From positions 62,001-126,000 of the forward strand of contig NZ_LNYB01000080.1 of NCBI RefSeq assembly GCF_001467625.1: DNA of 64,000 nucleotides. The letters are read 5' to 3'. Numbering within the stretch: position 1 is the first letter of the stretch; every line of letters starts with the position of its first letter. The position numbers were made by a program, and so were the translations under genes. Below, piece after piece: positions 53,540-61,528 of this stretch. The DNA comes from Legionella feeleii (GTDB lineage Bacteria; Pseudomonadota; Gammaproteobacteria; Legionellales; Legionellaceae). The notes under the pieces were generated by a model that was not told where the DNA came from, did no database searches, and saw only the letters and a list, made by a program, of their open reading frames with translations.

Positions 53540-53541
53540 TC

Positions 53542-54375
53542 ATGTACTATAAAAATCAGGACATTTTGTTGGCATCCAAGCATGAGAAAGAACATGCAAT
53601 TGCCCAACCATTTATAAACAGGCTATCGTGCACCCTTCGTGTGCACGATTTTGATACGGATCAGTTTGGTACTTTTACCGGAGAGATTGAGCGAACCCTA
53701 AGCCCCTATGAAACCTGTCTCTTGAAAGCCAAAACAGCCGCAGAGCACTATGATTATGCGCTTGCTTTAGCCTCTGAGGGCAGTTTTGGCCCTCATCCGG
53801 CATTCCCTTTTGTACCGAGCGCTCATGAGTTGATGGTTTTTATTGATAGGGAACATAATTGGATTGTTGCAGAGCAGCTTGTAAGCCCAAAAACAAACTA
53901 CGCGATGATAACGATTAATGAACAGACCGAGATTGACTCCTTTCTGGAGCAAGTTCGATTTCCATCTCATGCACTCATCGTACAGTCCATTAATAGAAAA
54001 CATGTTTTTGCGAAAGGCATTAACGATTTAGAGAGCTTGCTTCATTATCTCTCCCTTGGCTTTAAAGCAGAGAAAGCGCTGCTTTTAGCAACAGATATGC
54101 GTGCGATGATGAATCCTACCCGAATGGAAGTCATTGGCGAGTTAGCCGATAAACTGGCACTAAGGATCGCAACCCTTTGCATCCAGTGTGGGTGTCCAGG
54201 TTTTGGGTTCAAAAGTACGCGCGGCACCCTCGCTTGCTCTTCTTGTGGTTCCTCAACGTCATTTTATGAAGAAGAGGTTTGGGGTTGTATTGCTTGTGAT
54301 TATCAAGAGCATAAAATACGAAGGGATGGGTTGTTGGAAGCAGATCCAGCGCACTGCGATTATTGTAACCCGTAA
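53542..54375 (+). CDS. DUF6671 protein with C-terminal zinc-ribbon Cys pairs, DAB operon
   Basis: A 277-residue soluble protein of unknown function, two bases after the PII-like gene and therefore likely translated with it. The first 200 residues are alpha/beta with no recognised motif (LYxxRVHDFDTDQFGTF, SFGPHPAFPFVPSAHELMVF). The last 65 carry four Cys pairs: CIQCGCPGFG, CSSCGSS, CIACDYQ, and CDYCNP, arranged like one or two zinc ribbons. The DUF6671 name is from the pattern of such proteins and is tentative. A regulatory or assembly role in the carbon pump is a guess. Confidence 0.7.
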   Translation: MYYKNQDILLASKHEKEHAIAQPFINRLSCTLRVHDFDTDQFGTFTGEIERTLSPYETCLLKAKTAAEHYDYALALASEGSFGPHPAFPFVPSAHELMVFIDREHNWIVAEQLVSPKTNYAMITINEQTEIDSFLEQVRFPSHALIVQSINRKHVFAKGINDLESLLHYLSLGFKAEKALLLATDMRAMMNPTRMEVIGELADKLALRIATLCIQCGCPGFGFKSTRGTLACSSCGSSTSFYEEEVWGCIACDYQEHKIRRDGLLEADPAHCDYCNP

Positions 54376-54604
54376 TTGCACTCGATTGGGTGTCGGTCAA
54401 CAATTTACCATTTCAGACGGCCTTGCTTTAACCCTATGAAATTTATAATTCTTTTAAAAATATAAGAAAGTAGATTTTAATCTAAAACAGCCTGTTTTTG
54501 ACCTATCTCTCTTCATCAGGATTATGTAATCAACCCTGATTTTGGTTTTCCGCACTGGGGGCAAGTCTATAATTAATTCATCAGTACTTTATTTGGAATT
54601 AAAT

Positions 54605-57175
54605 ATGATTACTGAAAATTCAACAAAGGAGGAGGTTCTCTTTGCGGTAAAAGACAATGGTGACTTGCTTGAACAGGCATCCTCTGTTCTAAAAAATGAT
54701 CCCGATGTAGTGCTTGCCGCGATATCAAATCAACCATTAGCCATCGAATTTGCTTCCGATGCAATCAGAGATAATCTTGATATTATGATGAAGGCAGTAG
54801 AGGGAGATGGTTGGGCATTAGAGTTTGCTTCAGAGAGGCTAAAAAATGAACCAAGACTTGTGCTCGCAGCTATAAAAAAAGATATATACGCCTTTAAATA
54901 TGCTTCCAGTGATTTGCAGCAAAACCCAGACTTTATAATTGACGCTCTAAAAATAGATATCAATCTTATTAATGTCCTACCCCCACCTATTTTCAAAGAC
55001 AGGGCATTATTTCTTAAAATGATGGCCTTAAGTCCTCTTGTTTTGCAGAAAGCGCCAGAGGAATTTAAGGATGATAAAGAAATAGTAATGGCAGCTGTAT
55101 CACAAAATGGTCTGGCTCTTCTCTACGCTTCCGGGAGATTAAAAAACGATTTTGAACTGGTTTTAGTTGCGATAGCTCAAAATAAAGGAGCACATCAGTA
55201 TGTCTCTCGGGAATTGAGAGACGATCCACTTATTGCAGATTTAGCCGCGCCTGATTCACCTCCTGCAATTCTCAAGCCTATTAAGGAGCTCATAGATACC
55301 GTTGAGGATCAAGAAGTCAAACTGGCTGCAGTGACGTTGGTTGCTTCCCTGGAAAAATCTATTTCAACGTTGAGAGATAGCAGGGATGTAAACAAATTTT
55401 TTGAAGAAATAGCCCTTGCTGTTAATAAAGCGCAACCTATTTTTAATAAACAACAAACCTCACAGGAAATTTTTGACAAGTTCGAAGAAAAAATTCGCCC
55501 TTATGTGTTAAGGGGTAAAGCAATAATCAACAAGAATATATGGCTTGCAAAACTCGTTAATAACGAAATCACCCTTAAAGATATACCTGAAGAATTTTGT
55601 ACTGATGAAATTTGTCTTCTGGCGATACAAAGAAACTGGAGCGAAATTGAATATGTGCCTAAAGAAAGGCTTGAGAATAATCAAGCTATCTCTTCCCTTG
55701 CTGTGGGTAAAAATTGGGAAGCGCTTAGATTTATCCCGGAAATTATGCGAAAAGAAGCGCTTTGTCGTTTGGCAATAGAGCAAGATTTCAAGGCATTTGA
55801 ATTTGTTCCCAAAGCATTAAGAGGAACGCTCCTTAGAAAAGACAACACAGCAGAAAGAATGTTGAGGTTTTCATATAATCCTCAACATCTTATTGAGGAT
55901 CAGGAAACATTGGACTACCTGGCAAACCTTCGTGAGCACATTCTTAAATCATGCAATATTGTTATATTGCAACCAGGACAATCCTCTTTTGAATTAGAAG
56001 ATATTAGGCAAGTATATGCAGCAAAGCGTGGAGGAAATCATGTCATTGTTGTACGGGACGCAGAGTCGCTTTCCAAGCTATTAGCTGACCTGCAACATTA
56101 TAATAATCCAATAAATTTAGCTCTAATTGGCCATGCGCATTTGGGTTCAGAAGATATTGCCACCATGTCTCCATCGCAAATCGCTGAATTAGCCCTGCAA
56201 AATCCTATTATCTCAAGAATTACTCTATTAGGGTGTGACACCGCAGCTGGAGATAAGCCCCTGGAGGAGGAGACAAGCAATGCCATAGAGCTTCTTAAAT
56301 TAAAACAGAAAATGAAAGGAAACCTCTCTGAGAGATATGGTGATATTTTTAAAAATGAGAAACGTTTAGAAGCCCTGGTTAATGATATCCTTTGGAAAAC
56401 TGGTGAACGAAGTTGCGGAGTAGGGGTAATGGTTGAGGCAGACTCACCCGCTCTATCGGAGCAGCTTAAGCAAGCCTTAGGAGACAATTTAGATTCAGCC
56501 TATATTCTTGTTAAAAGTAAAAAGGATGATACTTATGCTGCCTACTACGTAGAACGCGATGTAATGGATATCCCTGTCACTTGTCTCTCTGAAAAATTGA
56601 GCGAAGAAGACGTTAATTTTCTCAAACAACATAAACAACTGACAACAGGTAAAAAAGGCAATAAGAGTTCTTTCATGGAGAATTTATCTCCTAACGCAGT
56701 ACAGTGGTGTAGTAACAAAAAGGGAGGTATTGCAGACTTAAGCCAAAGCTCGCTTTTGAAGTCTATTTCACTCATTTTAAATCATCGCAGAGAACGAAGT
56801 TACCAAGATTTACCCAAGCACGATGATAAAAAACGTTCCTATAAACGTAGTGTAGAAATTGATTCCACAAACGACGAATTTATAAAAATAAAATCATCGC
56901 TAGTGGGAAAAGTTGTAGACGCACTTAAATTAAGAGCTACTTCAGAGAAGCGTTGCCCGTCTGTACAATTTGTAAAAGGTTACAGAGGACTATTGTACCC
57001 GGATAAAGAGGGACTAATTTCTACAAAGAGCTTGAATGCCATCAGAGAAGGAAAATATCTAAAAACTTTTTTTGGTACAGGAGAGTCAAATATAAATGAA
57101 AGTGCAGTAAAAGATGATTATAAAGATGCTGAAAATAAAGGTACTGTCAAAAGCGTCAAGGTAAAAATAAACTAG
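54605..57175 (+). CDS. DUF4116-repeat protein with caspase-fold-like His/Cys domain; candidate effector
   Basis: An 856-residue protein. The first 230 residues contain repeats of the DUF4116 type (LKNDPDVVLAAI, LALLYASGRLKNDFELVLVAI; about 25-35 residue spacing). A helical spacer follows with further such repeats at 330-410. At about 450-660 is a domain resembling clan CD peptidases: an alpha/beta start CNIVILQPGQ, DYPxxxINLALIGHAHLGSED with H510, and RITLLGCDTAAG with C544, the His-Cys dyad order of the MARTX CPD/caspase fold. The 200-residue C-terminus is basic with no motif. Start ATG 54605 is preceded by TTGGA; the frame is open further upstream. No signal peptide. Confidence 0.7.
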   Translation: MITENSTKEEVLFAVKDNGDLLEQASSVLKNDPDVVLAAISNQPLAIEFASDAIRDNLDIMMKAVEGDGWALEFASERLKNEPRLVLAAIKKDIYAFKYASSDLQQNPDFIIDALKIDINLINVLPPPIFKDRALFLKMMALSPLVLQKAPEEFKDDKEIVMAAVSQNGLALLYASGRLKNDFELVLVAIAQNKGAHQYVSRELRDDPLIADLAAPDSPPAILKPIKELIDTVEDQEVKLAAVTLVASLEKSISTLRDSRDVNKFFEEIALAVNKAQPIFNKQQTSQEIFDKFEEKIRPYVLRGKAIINKNIWLAKLVNNEITLKDIPEEFCTDEICLLAIQRNWSEIEYVPKERLENNQAISSLAVGKNWEALRFIPEIMRKEALCRLAIEQDFKAFEFVPKALRGTLLRKDNTAERMLRFSYNPQHLIEDQETLDYLANLREHILKSCNIVILQPGQSSFELEDIRQVYAAKRGGNHVIVVRDAESLSKLLADLQHYNNPINLALIGHAHLGSEDIATMSPSQIAELALQNPIISRITLLGCDTAAGDKPLEEETSNAIELLKLKQKMKGNLSERYGDIFKNEKRLEALVNDILWKTGERSCGVGVMVEADSPALSEQLKQALGDNLDSAYILVKSKKDDTYAAYYVERDVMDIPVTCLSEKLSEEDVNFLKQHKQLTTGKKGNKSSFMENLSPNAVQWCSNKKGGIADLSQSSLLKSISLILNHRRERSYQDLPKHDDKKRSYKRSVEIDSTNDEFIKIKSSLVGKVVDALKLRATSEKRCPSVQFVKGYRGLLYPDKEGLISTKSLNAIREGKYLKTFFGTGESNINESAVKDDYKDAENKGTVKSVKVKIN

Positions 57176-57274
57176 TTAGATAACTAAAGAGTTTGGTATC
57201 TCGGATATGCTCCTAGTTGGGTTCATGTCCAGCCCCCTCACCCCCAATGGAATTCTGTCGCCAAGGCGCCAATT

Positions 57275-57303
57275 ATAAAAAAACCGCCATGGAACCAGGC
57301 GGT
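57275..57303 (-). terminator. Rho-independent terminator of the P-type ATPase gene
   Basis: On the minus strand ACCGCC and GGCGGT around TGGTTCCAT run into seven T, about 90 bases after the ATPase stop. Confidence 0.85.
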
Positions 57304-57349
57304 CAGGGTTTGAATTTTGATTGTTAAATACAAAGTTCAAGCCCCGACC
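57301..57349. repeat. Full copy of the GGGCAGGGCTTG palindrome family
   Basis: GGTCAGGGTTTGAATTTTG on the left, AAAGTTCAAGCCCCGACC on the right. It overlaps the terminator arm by three bases and lies between convergent genes. Confidence 0.8.
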
Positions 57350-57392
57350 TATTTTGCGCGACTAACCGGTTTTAGCCAGTAAAATCAAACTC

Positions 57393-60299
57393 TCATTGAC
57401 CAAAAACAGCCGATTCACCCATAACCATTTTTTCTGATGAGTTGCCGGTTCCTCTCGTGCAATAGTTAAAAAGTCCGAGCCAACCTCCAGGGGCAGTGGA
57501 TACAGGCAACCGGCTCGCTTCTTTCTGTAGAACTCCTTGTAGTTCTACAGAGGATTTCGGACCCAAGCCAAGACTTTTTAATACTCTGTAAGTTGTTTCC
57601 TCCCGAAGCACACTCTCAAATCTATTCTCAGGGAGAGAAGCCGGAGAAACTGTTTCTTGATGTTTCAGGCGATATAAATTGGCTAAAACAAGCGCTGACT
57701 CAACAACCATTAATGCAACACCCATCGCTGGATTTAGTGCAAAGTCCAAAGCCACAAATAATCCTGAAGCCACCAGGGTAATGACTGAGTTATAAGTTAA
57801 ACTCACGAATAAGTTTTGGGAAATATTTTGTTTGGTTTTTGATGCAACATCAAACGCAGTTGCGATAGGAAATAACAAACCCTGTTGAACAACAATACCC
57901 GCTTTTTGTTTCGTTAATTTATCACCAATACTGGATTCTACAGCAATCCCTATATCTGCTTCTCCGATGGCTAAAAGATCATTCGCTGCATCACCTACCA
58001 TAGCGACTTTGCGTCCCTGGCGTTGCAATTTTCGAATGTAACTATCCTTAGAAACCTCCTCATCGGAAGTCGATACACCAACAGTATTTGCACAAATATT
58101 GTTGAGAGGAATACCGAGTAAGGTAGCATATTGTTTTGCAGTTTCCAGATCCGCACCCGTACAGATATGGACCTGTTTTCCCATCGACTGTAATTGCTTA
58201 ACTGTAGCAATCGCATCGGCACGTAATTTATCGGTTAGAGCAATTTGTCCGATTACCTCTGATCCCCGCACCATATAAACGGTGCCATTTTTATTGTCGT
58301 CATAAGGCGGGTTAATCGTATCAATTCCGTTAGCACGAAGCATATCCCTATTGCCAACCATAAATGTTTCACCAGAGATAATCCCTTTAATACCGGAGTG
58401 GTGGCTTGTATCGGGTGATGCGACTTCCAGGGAGTCATCAATAAGAACCCCTTGTTTCTCTATATAGTCCTTAACCGTTTTTCCTACAGGGTGAGGTGCC
58501 TTACTTTCTAATAAGGCAATAAATTTCAGTAAAGGTTTGTTTTTTTCTTCGATAAACAGGCTGCTAACAGAAACCTCGCCTTGTGTAAGCGTGCCATTTA
58601 AATCAAAAACGACCGTATCAATATCAGAGGCACTCTGTAACGTCTTGCCATCTTTATAATGAACTCCTTTCTCGGAGGCTTTCTTCATACCAATTCTGAC
58701 AGCCATAGGTGTAATCATACTCAATGCACAAGGGCATGCACTGACAAGAACAGAAATGACGCACTGAATAGCGAGTACAGGTGAAAATAATGAACCGACA
58801 ACGACTCCTGATACTAATGCAACAGTCAGCAGGCCAGGAACAAAGTATTTAAGGATTTGATTTGCTAAGAGCTCAACAGGCGCTTTTTCATCATTTGCTT
58901 TATTTATTTTTTTTGCAATTAATGACAGATAGGAGTTTTGATAGGTTTTGGTAACCCGCATTTCCAATTGAGGCATGTGATTAGCCAGACACATACCGGC
59001 TTTTACCACATCCCCTGGATTAAATTGCTTCAGATGCGGTGAGCCATCAATTCTTGTGGTATACAATAAGGCCGATTGCAATAATACGCCGTCAACGGGA
59101 ATAACGTCTCCCTTATTCAGGATAATAATATCATTGGGGACAAGCTGTTTAACCGGGATTTTACGCTCTCCACCCGCTTTTAATAAGGCGGTTTCAGAGA
59201 CGCAATCACGTATATCCAGTTTTTCATGAAGTTTGTCCAACAAGGTATGTTCAATCGCCTCACCCAAGTGCCAAAATCCTAAAATCAGCGGGGCTGACTC
59301 CAGCATCATAGGTAAGCCTGGCACGAAGAAACTGACGGTAGAAACCGCAATAATAGTTAAGGTACTGATAGTATATAACGAGCTCATCTCCCATTTTCTT
59401 TGGAGCACCGCATTCCAGGCAGACTGGTATACTCTATGTCCTAGATATAAGGTGACCAAAGTAGAGGATCCAGTGATTAAGTAATAAGCGAGCATAGGGA
59501 TGTTGATGCCTGCAACAAACAGTGTCAGCAATCCTACACCGTATACCAAACCTACAGCCGCTTTGAGCCAGTGGCGATCATGATGGTCATGATGGTCGTG
59601 GTGTTTATGGTGATCATGCTTGCCATGGTGTTTATGTTGGGCATGCTCACCATGGTGTTTATGTTGGGCATGCTTGCCATGGTGTTTATGTTGGGCATGC
59701 TCACCATGGTGTTTATGTTGGGCATGCTCGCCATGGTGTTTATGTTGGGCATGCTCACCATGGTGTTTATGTTGGGCATGCTCGTCATGGTGTTTATGTT
59801 GGGCATGCTCGTCATGGTGTTTATGGTGGTCATGCTCGCCATGGTGTTTATGGTGGTCATGCTCGCCATGGTGTTTATGGTGGTCATGCTCGCCATGGTG
59901 TTTATGGTGGTCATGCTTGCCATGGTGTTTATGGTGGTCATGCTTGCCATGGTGTTTATGGTGGTCATGCTCGCCATGGTGATCATGAGAACAATCCAGC
60001 TCATGTTCATGCGAGCATCGAACTTTTAACCGTTCTTCGTCCTCAAGTACTTCATGTTCTATTTTCTCTTTGACCTTTATGTGACTATTTTGAAAAAAAA
60101 GCGACCACTTGTCCTGGTGGTGTGTCATTTCCTCGTCTGATTCACATAAAATGCTAATGCTCGGGTCGTCGCTCGTTAAATCAAAGGACACGCGGATAAA
60201 CCCAAGCTCTTTTTCAGAGGTTGATAGGGATTGAGATAGCTCTTCTGCATCATAGGGCCCTGATTCAGAAAGATAAAAGCGAAAATACCTAAAAGACAT
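57393..60299 (-). CDS. Heavy-metal P1B-type ATPase with long His-rich N-terminus
   Basis: A 968-residue P-type ATPase. N-terminus without CxxC HMA domain, but residues 108-235 are 14 tandem units of nine residues (HDHHKHHGE or HAQHKHHGE). Transmembrane core with CPC in SACPCALSMITP (about 523), phosphorylation Asp in FDLNGTLTQG (DKTGT is DLNGT), HP in KAPHPVGK, and hinge GDAANDLLAIGEADIGIAV. The dephosphorylation loop TGE is replaced: TRIDGSPHLKQFNPGDVV. YN and MVVES in the last helices recall, but do not equal, the Cu(I) subtype (YN, MxxSS). It faces a Zur-type gene across two operators. The substrate may be Zn or Cu; both TGE loss and DLNGT make pump activity uncertain. Confidence 0.85.
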   Translation of the reverse strand: MSFRYFRFYLSESGPYDAEELSQSLSTSEKELGFIRVSFDLTSDDPSISILCESDEEMTHHQDKWSLFFQNSHIKVKEKIEHEVLEDEERLKVRCSHEHELDCSHDHHGEHDHHKHHGKHDHHKHHGKHDHHKHHGEHDHHKHHGEHDHHKHHGEHDHHKHHDEHAQHKHHDEHAQHKHHGEHAQHKHHGEHAQHKHHGEHAQHKHHGKHAQHKHHGEHAQHKHHGKHDHHKHHDHHDHHDRHWLKAAVGLVYGVGLLTLFVAGINIPMLAYYLITGSSTLVTLYLGHRVYQSAWNAVLQRKWEMSSLYTISTLTIIAVSTVSFFVPGLPMMLESAPLILGFWHLGEAIEHTLLDKLHEKLDIRDCVSETALLKAGGERKIPVKQLVPNDIIILNKGDVIPVDGVLLQSALLYTTRIDGSPHLKQFNPGDVVKAGMCLANHMPQLEMRVTKTYQNSYLSLIAKKINKANDEKAPVELLANQILKYFVPGLLTVALVSGVVVGSLFSPVLAIQCVISVLVSACPCALSMITPMAVRIGMKKASEKGVHYKDGKTLQSASDIDTVVFDLNGTLTQGEVSVSSLFIEEKNKPLLKFIALLESKAPHPVGKTVKDYIEKQGVLIDDSLEVASPDTSHHSGIKGIISGETFMVGNRDMLRANGIDTINPPYDDNKNGTVYMVRGSEVIGQIALTDKLRADAIATVKQLQSMGKQVHICTGADLETAKQYATLLGIPLNNICANTVGVSTSDEEVSKDSYIRKLQRQGRKVAMVGDAANDLLAIGEADIGIAVESSIGDKLTKQKAGIVVQQGLLFPIATAFDVASKTKQNISQNLFVSLTYNSVITLVASGLFVALDFALNPAMGVALMVVESALVLANLYRLKHQETVSPASLPENRFESVLREETTYRVLKSLGLGPKSSVELQGVLQKEASRLPVSTAPGGWLGLFNYCTRGTGNSSEKMVMGESAVFGQ
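59598..59974. repeat. 27-base tandem repeat (minisatellite) coding the His-rich region
   Basis: Fourteen units of about 27 bases on the plus strand, each beginning CATGGTGTTTATG and encoding, on the minus strand, HDHHKHHGE/HAQHKHHGE. Units of the two types are in blocks (one short, then seven GTTGGGC type, then six GTGGTC type), which suggests expansion by slippage or unequal exchange. Confidence 0.9.
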
Positions 60300-60477
60300 A
60301 CAACACCTTTTATTAATGAGGTTACAGAAGTTTAATTAAATTAATGATTGAAAATTAATTTTTAAACGTTGTAAAAAATCATTGCTGCGATAACCATTGA
60401 TAAGGCCAGATGTATCAGCTACAGTCACCCTGTTATCAATACAAGCGTTAAACATTTATGCCACTCCAACCAAATTA

Positions 60478-60498
60478 AAGTGGTATAATATAACACTT
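60478..60498. promoter_or_regulatory. Zur-type operator 1
   Basis: A 21-base palindrome beginning AAGTGGTATA and ending TATAACACTT around a central A, with one mismatched pair. It resembles the TGTTATANTATAACA Zur box. It lies between the divergent P-type ATPase and Zur genes. Confidence 0.75.
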
Positions 60499-60505
60499 TG
60501 TTGAA

Positions 60506-60522
60506 GTGTTACAATATAACAC
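60506..60522. promoter_or_regulatory. Zur-type operator 2
   Basis: GTGTTACAATATAACAC, a 17-base palindrome with one mismatched pair, same half sites as operator 1, seven bases away. Confidence 0.75.
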
Positions 60523-60600
60523 ATGATAAATAGTGAAAACATTAGCAATACGTGATTTATGGTAAAATCATGGTGTCGTGATTAGGAGATAATGTAGAGA

Positions 60601-61059
60601 ATGAGTGAGGGCTTTCTAAACGAGGCATATGAGTACTGTATAAAAAACGGTTACCGATTTACTGAGCCAAGAGAACGTGTCCTGAAAATACTTCTCTATG
60701 AAGCGAAGCCTATGGGGGCTTATGAAATTTTAGAAAGATTATCCAGTGAAATGGGCAAACAAAATCCGCCTACTGTCTATCGAGCTATACAATTTTGGCA
60801 TCAAGAAGGGTTTATTCATTGTATTGACAGCCTCAAAGCCTATGTCGCATGCTCACATGGAAAACATATTGGACAGAGCAAGTTTCTTATTTGTACGCAA
60901 TGTGATTTTGTTAAGGAGTTAGACAGTGTTGTTGATTTTACTCCTGTAACCAAATTGGCAACAGCGATTGATTTTGAAATTATGAGTTGTACAGTAGAAA
61001 TTAAAGGACTATGTGCTAACTGTAAGGTTCACCAAGTCATTGCCAGTCATTCCTGTTAA
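60601..61059 (+). CDS. zur: Zur/Fur-family metal-responsive repressor
   Basis: A 152-residue Fur-superfamily regulator, Zur subtype. The DNA-binding half has RFTEPRERVLKILLYEAKPMGAYEILERLSSE and KQNPPTVYRAIQFWHQEGFIHCIDSLKAYVAC, which reads like the E. coli Zur sequence (PPTVYRALDFLLEQGFVH). Structural zinc Cys pairs: CTQCDF and LCANCKV. It probably represses genes when zinc is plentiful; two palindromic operators lie 80-125 bases upstream, so autoregulation and control of the divergent ATPase are expected. Usually Zur is near znuABC; no znu genes are seen here. AGGAG is about 12 bases before the ATG. Confidence 0.9.
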   Translation: MSEGFLNEAYEYCIKNGYRFTEPRERVLKILLYEAKPMGAYEILERLSSEMGKQNPPTVYRAIQFWHQEGFIHCIDSLKAYVACSHGKHIGQSKFLICTQCDFVKELDSVVDFTPVTKLATAIDFEIMSCTVEIKGLCANCKVHQVIASHSC

Positions 61060-61528
61060 TTTCAAACCAACCCATGCGGCATTGCCAGGCAATGTTGCGT
61101 TTGGGTTTGTTTTGCGAGTTTTGTCGCAAGGTCGCATCTGCGGAAAGGAACCCTTTGACACCGTCACTTAACCAGGGGGGCAGGGCCTGCGCAGTTTGCC
61201 ATAATCAGGCCAAGCAATTACAATTCTCTAAATTTTTCACTTATTTCATTACGTCCTAAAGCGTTCAGTAATGATGGAGGACAGGTAACTTAGCAATCTT
61301 AATCATAATTCAGCTTGGCTGTTGAGAAAGATTATAAGTTATCTGTCCTCCTGGTTCGATGAATGACCCTTCACGTTTATCCAGGACATCTAAAACTGTT
61401 TACTCTTATTTTTCTGATTTGATTAGTCAACTGATTTATCCCTTATACCTTTAAAAGTTCGCAACTGAGAAACATTGTCTAGCCAATGTTCTCATGCATA
61501 CCTCTCTATGTTGAAAAGGAATTAAGTC
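61060..61528. other. Intergenic region with long hairpin
   Basis: About 470 bases. It holds a half copy of the palindrome family near 61175 (GGGGGGCAGGGCCTGCG) and a long inverted repeat (61276-61351). No gene seen. Confidence 0.5.
61276..61351. repeat. Long inverted repeat, about 24-base arms
   Basis: GGAGGACAGGTAACTTA on the left pairs with TAAGTTATCTGTCCTCC on the right with one mismatch; the inner CAATCTT / AAGATT extends the arm. The loop is about 25 bases. No T run follows, so it is not a classical terminator; MITE-like element or structured RNA. Confidence 0.75.

Noticed and set aside
59571..60029. Open frames of 120-152 residues antisense to the His-rich repeat
   Set aside because: They are produced by the 27-base repeat being open in several frames; extreme Met/Val/Trp/Cys composition and no ribosome site.
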